This document shows, one piece after another, positions 37,901-47,491 of a DNA stretch of 64,000 nucleotides (positions are counted from its first letter, which is position 1; each line of letters opens with the position of its first letter). Made by a program: the position numbers and the translations under genes. Source of the DNA: Umbilicaria muhlenbergii (Eukaryota; Ascomycota; Lecanoromycetes; Umbilicariales; Umbilicariaceae); assembly GCA_000611775.1 (NCBI GenBank), contig KK106981.1:627592-691591 (forward strand), given 5' to 3'. The notes below the pieces were generated by a model. The model was not told the origin of the DNA. It saw nothing but the letters and a program-made list of their open reading frames with translations, and did not search any database.

Positions 37901-40790
37901 CTCTCCTCTTCAGTCTCAATGAACTGTTATTAAAAGAAAGCAGAACAGCCTGACCTCATTGTGAAGATTCAGTACAAAGTATTCAGCATGCAACCTGCAA
38001 GTCAGAGGAGAGTTATAACAAGAAAACATCATACCTGCCTCTTTTTCACTCTCAGGAGTTGCATTGAAAGTGTTTAATGCTCTGAAGGAGACCTTCATGA
38101 GTGCTTCATTGTTACACTATTTCAATGAAAACAAACTCATGAGGGTTGAAACAGACGCCTCTGAATTCACAATTGACAGAATCTTGACACAATGCTTTAA
38201 GGTTAATGATCAATTGCACTGATTATCAATTGCTTACTACAGCAAGAAGCTGCTAAATACTGAGACCTGATATGATACAAATGAGCAAGAGCTCCTTGTC
38301 ATCATGAAAATCATGCATCATTGACAGCACTACTGTCAGGGTGCTAGACATCAAATTGTCATACTGACTGATCATGCAAACCTTGTTTGATTCATGACTA
38401 CCTTAAACCTCACATGAAGGCAGCTCAAGTGAGCTGAAAAGCTCACTGAGTATGACTTTAAGATCACATATCAAGAGAGCAAGAAGAACTCTGCTGATGA
38501 TCTGTTAAAATGACCTGATTATGAACTGCTGAAGGCTGTCAGTACCTTGATCACTGCTGAAATAATGTAACAGTTCTTTCATTTAGGAAGCAAGGATTAT
38601 AAGTCAGTGCAGGAGAAATTATACACGCTTGTCACAATGATGCTGCAGCCAAGACGCTCAGTATGACAGAAGTTATGACAAGAGAATGTTGTACCTGTCA
38701 CAATGAATACTATCAGTATGATGAACACTGAAGATGGCAGTCTCATTAAAACATCAGCAGTGTGAAACCTATCTGCTCAAGAAGAAGCAAGCCGTGATGA
38801 ATATGTCAATATGATGAATACTGAAGCTGACAGCATGACTGAAACATCAGCAGTTCATGATCTACATGCTCAAGAAGCAAGCTGTGACAAATATATTAAT
38901 ACAATGAATATTGAAGTCAGTGATATGACTGAAACATCAGCAGTCTGTGACCTACATGCTCAAGAAGCAAGTCATGACTGAATAAGAGGATTTAAATATG
39001 CAGAGCCTCAGCAGCACTCAATTAAGGATAACTCAGCAGACACTGCAGTTATGAACAATGATGCAAGTCATGTTCTTATTAGCCTTTAAATTGAGGATAG
39101 CGCTTCTGCTGACACTGTTGAAGCACTTCAACTCATGTCTACTCACTCATCAATAGGTGAGGAGATAACAGCTTATACAAGAATGTCTATTGAACAACTT
39201 GAACATGTGATTCATACTGAGCAGTCAAAAGACAGTTTGGTATGATGAGTATGACAGAGATTAATTACCCCTTTTGAGGATAAAAACAACTTGGCTGAGT
39301 CTGAGATGATAAATATGAATATAAACATGAACCCTGAGATGATCATGACATCAGAAATGCAGCCAAATATGACATTTATACTGTCAGATATATGAAAATG
39401 TTGACAAGAAATAAATGATGTCATACACTATGATGATAAGATTTACATTCTGCAGAACTCTGCCCTTCACAATGCAGTGATCAGTCAATTTCATGATGAT
39501 GTTTTTGCAGGTCATTTCAGGAAGTCAAGAATTACAGAATTAATGCAGTGATCTTATGATTGACCTGATGCTGTCAGAGATGTATGATGTTACTGTCATG
39601 ACTGTGTTGAATGTCAAAAGGTGAAGCCAGCTCATCACAAATCATATGAGTTATTGAACTCATTATCAGTCCTGGAAGTGCCATGACATATGATGACAAT
39701 GAACTTCATTACAGACCTGCCACTGAGCAGCACATATGAAAGTATGACATGAGATTCAATCCTCATTGTAGTTGATAAGTTGATCAAAATGGCTCATTAT
39801 ATTTTAATACAGAAGACAATGTCAGTTGCTGACTTCATTGAAGTGTTTATTCAGGACATTATCAAGCATCATGACATGTCAGAAGTTTTAGTCACAGACA
39901 GAGACAAGCTTTTTACATCAGAGCAATGAATCAGCTTCTGCTTTCACATGTGATGTCATCATAACATGTCAACAGCTTTCCACCCGCAAACTGATGATCA
40001 AACAGAGAGGCAGAACCAGTCTCTGAAGATGTATTTACACATATTTGTTGATGAGCAGCAAGAGAACTGAGTCAAGCTTTTATCCTGCATGAAGTTCTCA
40101 TACAACAACTTCATACATGCTGCTATGAGAAAGAGCCCCTTTCAGCTTAACTTAAAGTGAGACCCTCAGATGAGCCTAAGTAAGCTGTTTATACAGCATT
40201 CACATGAACAAATAAGACCTTATGCAGATGCACAGTGACTTCAAGATCAAATTGCAACAGCTCAAGAGCAGTTATAACAGGTTAATGAGATGTATGTAAA
40301 TTATTATAATCAGCACTGAACGGAGATAACATTCAAAGAAGGTGATTTAGTACTGATCAATGAAAAGAATGTGTCAGTGAACAAACAGATGAAGAAACTG
40401 CATTGAAAAAAGCTCAGCTCATTCATGATATGATGTGTGATAAGTCAGTCATCATATGAACTTGATCTCTCAGAGGATCAAAACATTTATAACATATTCA
40501 ACATCACTTTATTAAAGTCATTTTAAGACACACGTCATGTGTCTTCTGCATTGGCAGGAAAAGACCTGCTACTCAACTGAGATGATGAGTGAGAAGTTGA
40601 GGCAATTGTGAATAACTGCATTCATGACAGCAGGCTTCAATACCTCATTAAATGAAAGCTGATGAATCAGGTGTGAGATGACACATGAAAGTCAACACAC
40701 TTCATCTGCAATGCAAAGACAAAAATGCAGAAATTTCATGCTGACAACTCTGATAAACTGAAATTCAGGTGAGTTGTATGACATGATTCT
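34983..40790 (+). pseudogene. Element D gag-pol remains with chromodomain
   Basis: gag starts with an open segment at 34983 (MTSTLQSHQVSETV...). A zinc knuckle with C-x2-C-x4-H-x4-C spacing is at 36264-36305 and the protease active site DNGS at 36486-36497. RT lies at 37200-37780, with YLDDILIF at about 37537-37560. RNase H lies at about 38130-38530, with all four acidic landmarks visible: TDAS, NEQEL, LTDH and SADDL. A repetitive linker runs from 38700 to 39000, where copies of a GAATACTGAA / CATGCTCAAGAAGCAAG unit recur. The integrase HHCC is at about 39470-39620, with TDRDKLF near 39895, and [13 protein letters not shown] near 39985-40020. The chromodomain is at about 40587-40755. Trp codons are almost all TGA. 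Catalytic residues survive, but the frame does not. Confidence 0.85.
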
Positions 40791-40805
40791 TCAAGATTGA
40801 TTGAG

Positions 40806-40925
40806 AAGCTGTTGCAAAAGTCATGAGCCTTAAGAAAGCTGTTGCAAAAGTCATGAGCCTTAAGAAAGCTGTCACAAAAGTCATGAGCCTTAAGAAAGCT
40901 GTCACAAAAGCCATGAGTCTTAAGA
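40806..40925. repeat. 30-bp tandem repeat, four copies, in D
   Basis: Four 30-base units beginning AAGCTGTTGCAAAAG, starting at 40806, 40836, 40866 and 40896, with a few transitions between copies. It lies just after the chromodomain. A 30-base period keeps frame, so it may be a decayed ten-residue repeat, or simply a replication-slippage repeat. Confidence 0.85.
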
Positions 40926-41195
40926 ACTGAAAACTTTGTCAGCTTTATTAACCTGATCTTCTATGACAGAGCCTGTGCTCTATGACAAGTACAACAAGGA
41001 CTATGACATTATGACATTATGATGAGATCTTTAATAGGATTACTGCATGAACTACATTATCACAGACGTGTCACATTGCAAAGAACACTCAAGTGCAGAA
41101 GCATTTCATTTCAGATCTGAAGATCAAAGTGAACTCAAGATCAGCACCTTGCACTCAACCTCTCATCAGTGTCACATCAAGTCATCTTAATTTAT

Positions 41196-42199
41196 TTACT
41201 TGTCTTCTGTCATCTTAAACTCTTCTTCACTGTCTGATGAAGCCTCTGACCTCATCTCCTCAATGTGATGCTGCTCACAGAGTTCAATGTACTCTTGATG
41301 ATGATGAGATTAATGAGTGTTGAGGACGCAGAGAGCGTGAGCAGTGCTTTTCAGCAAGACAGCAAGAGCCTGAATGAGCTTCTCAGAACTACTGAATTAA
41401 CATTAATCACCTCATTATGAATGCTGTGAGACTCACGTTGAGGAGCAGCTGCAGAGGGCGTGAAGGATGCTGATAATGATTAATAAAAGGCAGCAGCATG
41501 AGGATCTGATGATCAGTCATTGAATGCTATGATTAGTTAGCAATGCAAAAGTACAACATAAAGTATGACAAAAGTATGACATAAAGTATGACACTTTGTC
41601 ATACTAAACAAAACAAAAGGGGATTAAGGAAGGCAGACTTACAGTGTGCTGTCACCCCTCTGATCACCATAGACACGCGCCAGGACAACAACATCAAAGC
41701 TCTCAGAGTCAAGAGCAGTGATGATCAGAGGCTCTGCTGTGCATTGCTCACAGAGGTTGTGAAGAGATATGCAACACATGCAGGCTCCCCTGTCTGACAC
41801 AAAGCAGTGATCAACTTCAGCTCTTATACAAGAGCCACAGTGAGCAGTATCTGACAATGTGTGACTGAGGTTCTCTTAAATCACACGCTCATGATGATGA
41901 GCCTGCTGCACGTGAGCCGGCAGTGAGGTATCATCATGACATCACACAAAGCAGGAACTGCTGTTGAAGATGTCACTCAGAGGTAGACGCCTGACCCTCT
42001 TCAGGCGCTGAATAATCAGTTTTATCACCCTGTTTCTTCATCTCTTTCTGGAGGTGTTGATCACCACAGTTTCACTCACTGACTCTGACTCAGAGCCCTC
42101 CTCATCACACTGAGCTCAGAGATCAACAGGCTTCCCTGATGAAGACGGGTCTTCACTGTTGTCCACGGCCGTGAGTTCAAGAGTTTGAGTATTGATTGC
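41196..42199 (-). pseudogene. Antisense Cys-rich reading frame of element D
   Basis: Minus strand, between pol and the 3' LTR, opposite to gag-pol. From about 42199 a frame interrupted only by a few stops (TGA, TAA) runs to 41639. It has an acidic/Ser-rich start (NSEDPSSSGKP, SESESVSETVV), a basic TSRKR...LKRVRR segment resembling a nuclear localisation signal, and a Cys-rich block at about 41840-41740 with C-x2-C then C-x2-C-x2-L-H-x2-C-x2-C spacing. A GTAAGT donor lies at 41642 and a CTAAC branch-like site near 41545. The last exon ends in an acidic tail (SSDSEEEFKMTEDK) and TAA at 41196-41198. Upstream, CTAAC followed by TATATAG at about 42215-42200 looks like a splice acceptor (or a TATA box), so a further 5' exon is likely. 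Family not recognised; shares its Cys motif with the antisense frame of B. Confidence 0.5.
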
Positions 42200-42656
42200 C
42201 TATATACCATGTTAGCATCCATATGAAGTATGACAGGAAGTATGACACCACAAATGAGGTGTGAGCTGCAAGCTTCATGATGCTCCCTTCATGAGGTGAA
42301 CACCTCTGCAATGAGGGATGACGTCATGAAGTCACCAGGTCACTCAATGAGCTGTGAAAAAGTTGTAAGAAGTATGATGACATGTCATAAGAGAGATGAC
42401 AAAGAAGAAACACAAGGGAAGGGTGTTTTGAACCTACAGTAAACATTTTGATTTCAATGTTTATGTTAGGAGGAACTTACTGCCAGGCGTGATATCATAA
42501 CAATTAAGTGAGGCATGTGATCAGCCTTACCTTAGTGCAGTTTCACACCCTCATCCTACATGACCAACCATTTATCAGGTCATCATGGTGATGTCTATGA
42601 TGATGAATTCAGAGTCAATTGGCACCAGGGATGACGTCATGAGAAGGGGAATGCTG

Positions 42657-42937
42657 TGTCAGGGCCATCATATAATAGTATGACAGTATGACACTAATAT
42701 GACACTATAGTATGACACTATAGTACGACATTATATAGATATGATGACTCAGCGCCTAGCGCCTTGGCATCAAGTGAAAACTCTTCACAAGGAGGTTCAG
42801 AAACCTGCTTCCTCAGTGATCAGTTTTGCCACTGAATAGAAGATGTATAATCACTGCATTGACCCTATCATGACTTTTGCCTACAACACCCCGTTCAAAC
42901 ACCACTACGACGACCGTCGTACACCCAGCCCCTTACA
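42657..42937 (+). repeat. 3' LTR of D
   Basis: 281 bases, the less mutated copy: it keeps GGGCC near its start and a CpG-rich GACGACCGTCGT near its end. Followed by the GAAAC duplication. Confidence 0.92.
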
Positions 42938-43118
42938 GAAACACTCACAGTCACTGAAGACACAGTGATGACAAGATTGCATGACAAGATTTCTGAAATT
43001 GATGATATGATCAGTCAAGTGAAAGTGATGAATTAAGGATTGAGCAATCTTTCTGCCATCAGAGTAAAGCATGAGGGGCTTTAATTTCTGAGGATGAAAA
43101 CCTTGTGAGGGGAGCTAA

Positions 43119-43514
43119 TGTTATGACTTAATCAGGACAGTACTTAGAAGTACATGCTTGCAATGAACAGCTGATACTGATTGAAGTGATCAAGGTGAGT
43201 GAGAGCTTGAACACCTTGAACATCTTGATCAGAGTGATTGAGCTGTTTGAAGTGATCAAGGGTTCAATCATCATGATCATCTCAATCACATGAGTTTTCT
43301 AGAGTCTATATAATCACAGGTAGATTCATAGTTAAGAGCTCATGTTCAACTCATGTATCAAATGCAATCTCTTAAATTTATGACTACTAGTTCCCTCACT
43401 TGATCTTAACTTTAAGATCATATAATTCATTGAACCTTGTCTAGTTCATTGAATCATACCTGTAGTTCACTGAATGACAATATTACTTCAGTCACTATGA
43501 CATCACCTGTTACA
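43119..43514 (+). repeat. 3' LTR of C
   Basis: 396 bases, partner of 28732-29127, followed by the ATCAG duplication at 43515-43519. Confidence 0.9.
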
Positions 43515-43767
43515 ATCAGTGTCATAAAGCAGGTCAGTTGCAAGATTTTTACTTTTCTATTAAGTTGACTTCTATTTCATAGGCAAAAAATGCATTATAT
43601 ACTGTCATGAAGCTGATTCTGAGAATGAAATATGCAGTAATTTGACAGACAGCTCTGATTTCAATCAGATGATAATGATTGAGCAGTCTTAAATGAAGAA
43701 AGACAATGATGAAAGCAGTGACAGAGATGCTGAGGATGATATTACAGATGAAGACATGAAGACATAA
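43515..43767 (+). pseudogene. Element E, C-terminal Cys-rich motif and acidic tail
   Basis: Continues the frame broken at 28731. Joined across C, it gives a Cys-rich segment with C-x-C, P-C and C-x2-C-H-K-A-G spacing, like the C-terminal cysteine motif of KRBA2/SCAND3-like integrases. An Asp/Glu/Ser-rich tail follows and ends in TAA at 43765-43767. A few stops interrupt it. Confidence 0.5.
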
Positions 43768-44723
43768 AGTGTGTATTGTTTTTATGTTTCAAGTTTACCC
43801 TTTATGAATGATTTCATTGCGCAATACTAACTTTTCAGTAGTTTTCTTAAACCGTGATCAATACATCCTCTCTCATCAATTGTCAATCATGAACTGTGAG
43901 ACTTTATAACTTTATGAGGGTCTAGATGTTAGTGATATCTACAGCTGAGAAGAGTGAGATAAAGAGTGAAGGCCTTGAGTAGCAGTTCTGTGAAGAGGTG
44001 TTAAAAGTTTAAGAATTTCTGCTTTTTAAAGACATTGTCACAGCTTTCCTTTGTACCTAAGGTTCAAATCTTCATGAATGATACATTCATATGTGTTTCA
44101 ACTTTACTTAAGCTGTCATGCCTGTCACCTGTGATATGATGAGTAAATAATGTAATATCTTGTTGCCCTGATCTTGCCTGGTACAAAGTGAAATAAGGGT
44201 AATTCTATAATATGATTTGTTTAATTTGGCCTCTTGCCTGCTGCTAGGTTACAATGATTTCTATTATATTCATACATTTCAAGACAATTTAATAAGGTGT
44301 GAATTTTTAATGAATTTCTTTCTACTGAAGTTCATGAATTTCAATATCAAAGTCAGTGTTACAGCTGAGTATTGGTTCAAATCTTATCAAAAGGTTTCAA
44401 TATCAATAGTCAGAATAAAGACATATGTTAAAAATCTTTAACAGAGTTTTAAGACTTCTGTCACAGTGACTCATTCTTCTTCACCTCCTCAAACTCCTCT
44501 CCCCCCCCCCGGCTGCCCTCACCCCCTAAAAAAAACTTTCATGAGTGATATTGAGCCTGTTTCAAGCCTGTTCAAGCTAGTTTCAACACACATAACATAA
44601 CTCTATGAGCTGAATCCATTTCTGAAGTCAGAAGTCTGAATTTCTAAGTTTCAGGATTTAATATTAAATGTTGTTCAGTTGACCCTGTTTCAAGCTCTAA
44701 GGGATAAACACTCCTCATTTCAA
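43768..44723. other. AT-rich flank of the island, no gene recognised
   Basis: Degraded sequence with one open frame of 74 codons (44217-44441) that has no recognisable content, and a short C-run near 44502-44511. It is probably the 3' non-coding part of element E or an older repeat. Confidence 0.4.
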
Positions 44724-44992
44724 CCTCAGGCCTTCACCACGTCAGTGTTGATTACAGCAGGTAGTAGACAATGTTAATAATTATAATAAGCAGGTGAGAC
44801 TCCCTGAATAGGCAATTCTGAGCTCACTTTTGGTATTATAAATAATAATATTTATTATACAGTCTTTGACTGTACTATAATACCAAAAGTGAGCTCAGAA
44901 TTACCTATTCAGGAAGTCTCACCTGCTTATTATAGTTATTAACATTGTCTATTACCTGCTGTAATCAGCACTGACGTGGTGAAGGCCTGAGG
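44724..44992. repeat. 269-bp near-perfect inverted repeat (hairpin/foldback element)
   Basis: Left arm about 44724-44840 starts CCTCAGGCCTTCACCACGTC; the right arm about 44874-44992 is its reverse complement with only a few mismatches. A short AT-rich loop is centred near 44855. CAAC occurs directly on both sides (44721-44724 and 44993-44996), a possible short target duplication. No coding capacity. The arms are far less mutated than the adjacent retroelements. Confidence 0.85.
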
Positions 44993-45747
44993 CAACATTA
45001 TAACCGTTTGTTGACATATCAGCTTGGTTGTTGAGATATTAATTATGCCAGTTTTCTATGGCGTTTCAGTACTAATCTGGCAGCGGCAGAGCACTTCAAG
45101 GTGATATGAGGCTGCAGGGTCAAATTTCTATTAAGAGGCTTAAGAGGTAGGGGAGTAGCAGCAGGCTTAGAGCGGGGTAGAAAGTTGAGGTGAGAGGGGG
45201 GGGGGTGCTGACAAGGCAATGTTGTATTTAGCTACGCAATGACTTAGACGTTCACCACCAAAATTGAGGCTCAGCTTATGCACATTATGAATGATAGTAA
45301 TGCAAGTTTCTGAGCTGATCTCACGTGATTTGCACCCAGTAGAATAGAACGGGAATAATGCCTGCTTTGACTTAATGACTCAATATACGCGGTCTACGAA
45401 GGGAAGCCAACGTGGGCTGGAAACCTGTTTTTAAGAGCATTTAATTAATTGAATTGAAAGCCACCTAAGCTGCTCCAGGCCTTCCGACTGGCTTACTATG
45501 TATGGAATGTGCAGAAGGCTTGCTACTAGTAGTGATAGCGTATGAAAAACTCCACCCCAAAAAGCAGCATTAGTCAGGACATGAGTTCTTCAGTTGCATT
45601 ATGAACAGACGTCTATTCATGAATTGACTGTTGAATTATGAATGATCTAGTTGATTTGTGACTAGACTGGGTTGCTTTATGAATCATAAAAATTCATGAT
45701 GCAACCGGAACAGTTTCACTTCATTCTTTGTTCTTGCAATTTGCTCA
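44993..45747. other. intergenic DNA, no gene recognised
   Basis: Mixed composition, rising GC, with a G-run near 45197-45206. Words such as TCATGAATTGACT near 45617 resemble sequence near 3.95 kb on the other side of the island. Upstream flank of the P450 relic. Confidence 0.4.
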
Positions 45748-46830
45748 ATGCTTCTCTTGACGTTTTTGACTACAGTACTACAGTCGGAGCTCGCAGTTCG
45801 CCGCAGAGTAGCTAGAAAGGATCCTCCAATATTGCCTTATTGTGCACCTGTACTTGGTCACGCCTTTGCCTTTGTCTGGGACATGGGCACTCTTGCCTCT
45901 AATGTTGGGTAAGAAATAGAGCGATCAATCTATCATCATGATTTTACTAATTATTGCTGTAGCTCACGGTTTGGCAGCGAGATCCCTGTTAGCTTTCGAC
46001 TACCGCATACGGATATGTACTTCGTCCCTGGGACTGAAAACATCAACACCATATTCAAGAATGAGCATGCTGCACTACCTGCAGGAGTGGGCATCGTGCA
46101 AACTTTGAAAATCATATTTGCCGTACCCGAATCTGCCCTCAAAACCTTTAGGGCAGATAATTCGGGAATACGGACACACCCAACCCCATGGAGTACGGTC
46201 AACGATGATTATCGGATCTTCCATTTCTCATACAAGATGACAACTCAATTAATGTCTGGTCCGGGCCTACACCAACTGGCTAGTCGATTTTCAGCAAATC
46301 TTTCGTCGCTTATCCGCAACATGGACGTGAGTCTAGAATGGCAAGACTTTTGCCAGATATGTACTCTTTCATTCGGGGGCCAATCTTTCGCACAGCGACT
46401 GAGTCAATGTGTGGGCTAATATATTTCTGATTAATCCCACATTTGAGCAAGACTTCTGGGATTTCGATGACAATGTTTTGCCTCTGCTCAAAGGCTACCC
46501 ACGCTGGCTAGTTCCGCACGCATGGAAAATTCGGGAAAAATGCATTCAGGCTGTTGCAAATTGGCACCTCTATGCGAGAAATGCCTGCCAAGATATAGAT
46601 ACTAAGGAGGAATACGAACCACAATTCGGCTCTAAGTTTATGAGAGCGAGACAACTGCGCTTCTCAAGCATGAAAGGCATGACTGCTGCAGCTATTGCGT
46701 CGATAAATCTCAGTCTCTTATTGACGTAAGTGAATTCCTCACTTGCTTTACTGTTTGCTACATGCTCCCAACCATGTGACTCCCTTGAACATAGTAGCAC
46801 AATTTTCTCTTGACGGACTTGCTGGACCTT
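45748..46830 (+). pseudogene. cytochrome P450, truncated and frameshifted
   Basis: An ATG at 45748 opens a hydrophobic membrane-anchor segment, then a proline-rich hinge (KDPPILPY) and a VLGHAFAFVWD block. An intron (45909-45962, GTAAGA...GTAG) leads to exon 2. Exon 2 contains a VPGTENINTIFKN-like segment, a long N-terminal-half P450 region with RIFHFSYK, and a frameshift near 46385-46410. It continues with NPTFEQDFWDFDD, PRWLVPHAWK and FGSKFMRARQ blocks. A second intron (46726-46794) is followed by about 35 bases, and then similarity ends. The I-helix, ExxR and Cys heme ligand regions are absent, so no holoenzyme could form. The N-terminal half resembles fungal P450s annotated as sterol-hydroxylase-like; CYP family not determined. 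The first 160 codons look well preserved, suggesting recent loss. Confidence 0.7.
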
Positions 46831-47491
46831 AGATTCCCTATAGTGGAGGGCAGAGAATCTGCCCTAGCCGAAATTTCGCGAAGCAGGAAATATCGTTAGC
46901 TCTAGCGTTCTTCGTTACTACGTTTGATTTTGAACTAAGGGTTCCGATCAGGTGGAAGGTTCAACTAGATTTACGACGGTTCGGTAGAGGGACTTCGCCG
47001 CCACAGGATCCAATACCTTGTAGAGTACGTAGAAGAGACTTTTAGCTACTTGTTCGTACTTTGGTATCACCGAACCATAGATTCCGTTCGCCTACGTTCC
47101 CCGGCAGAGCTATTTGATTCTAAAGTTGTGGCACAGTTCATTTACTGGTGGGCCACGCATGTATAGCCGGTGAATGTCATCGTGATCCTCACCAGGGCAT
47201 GCAGTCTCTACTGCTGCATGAACGTGGCTCATAACTTCGTCACATACAGACCAATGAACAATGAGTCAAAGGTCTGCGATCCTGAAACCATGCTCTCTGT
47301 GCCAGAATCCTTGCATATTATCGATCAACCAATGTACAGCTCAGCTGGTTGAGAATAAGCTTATAGCATAATCCTTTGCACATGCAGCCGTGCCTAATCA
47401 TGTATGATTCTCTCAATTCTTTAGTCGCTTGAATGCCCTTCTTTGCACAGACAAGTCTGCACAAGTAAAAACCTCAATTTCTCATAACAGG
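46831..47491. other. no gene recognised; breakpoint side of the P450 relic
   Basis: Begins where P450 similarity stops. It contains sequence of different texture (CpG-containing, for example TTTCGCGAAGC at 46871) that may be another element that removed the P450 3' half, but I find no terminal repeats. The promoter region of the downstream SAT4-type gene is within its last few hundred bases. Confidence 0.4.

Larger units (their letters stand above)
34651..42937 (+). mobile_element. LTR retrotransposon D (Ty3/gypsy chromovirus-like), youngest of the C/D pair
   Basis: 8,287 bases bounded by 281-base LTRs (34651-34931 and 42657-42937) and the perfect duplication GAAAC (34646-34650 and 42938-42942). 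gag-pol is on the plus strand (34983-about 40790). About 1.85 kb of extra DNA before the 3' LTR carries a 30-base tandem repeat and an opposite-strand reading frame. The two LTRs differ at 23 positions, all transitions. The 5' copy is much more mutated at its 3' end than the 3' copy. Confidence 0.92.
28732..43514 (+). mobile_element. LTR retrotransposon C (Ty3/gypsy chromovirus-like), split by D
   Basis: Bounded by 396-base direct LTRs (28732-29127 and 43119-43514, TGTTATGACTTAATC...CACCTGTTACA) and the perfect duplication ATCAG (28727-28731 and 43515-43519). It sits in the Cys-rich coding end of element E. gag-pol is on the plus strand. Element D (34651-42937) interrupts it downstream of the chromodomain; 42938-43118 is the last internal piece before the 3' LTR. 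Native length is about 6.5 kb. Confidence 0.9.
4423..43767 (+). mobile_element. Element E: oldest host transposon with KRBA2-like integrase, split by A2 and C
   Basis: Three separated plus-strand pieces (4423-about 5013, about 27433-28731, 43515-43767) read in order as one protein. In order they give an N-terminal region, an HHCC zinc-binding domain, a DDE integrase core, a C-terminal domain, a Cys-rich motif and an acidic tail. The interrupting DNA is two LTR retrotransposons with perfect 5-base target duplications (CATTA for A2, ATCAG for C). The integrase is of the type found in KRBA2/SCAND3-like and Ginger-like transposons. I could not find terminal repeats or a target duplication for E, so its true ends and class (cut-and-paste or retroelement) are unknown. 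A TATA-like sequence at about 4352 and an A/C-rich leader precede the first ATG. Confidence 0.5.

Noticed and set aside
21618-40790. Possible reassignment of TGA to Trp, because TGA replaces Trp throughout the decayed frames
   Set aside because: The intact host genes (SFI1, IleRS, TBC) use TGG for Trp freely and do not carry internal TGA. TGA also replaces CGA Arg in the repeats, and LTR comparison shows ordinary C-to-T mutation.
42199-42210. TATATA on the minus strand as promoter of the D antisense frame
   Set aside because: CTAAC ten bases upstream and AG at its end make a splice acceptor at least as likely; left as ambiguous and not listed as a promoter.
4423-43767. Classical CpA-type RIP as the sole explanation
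   Set aside because: CpA and TpG are abundant, and LTR pairs show few or no CpA changes. A RIP-like process remains likely, but not with the usual context.
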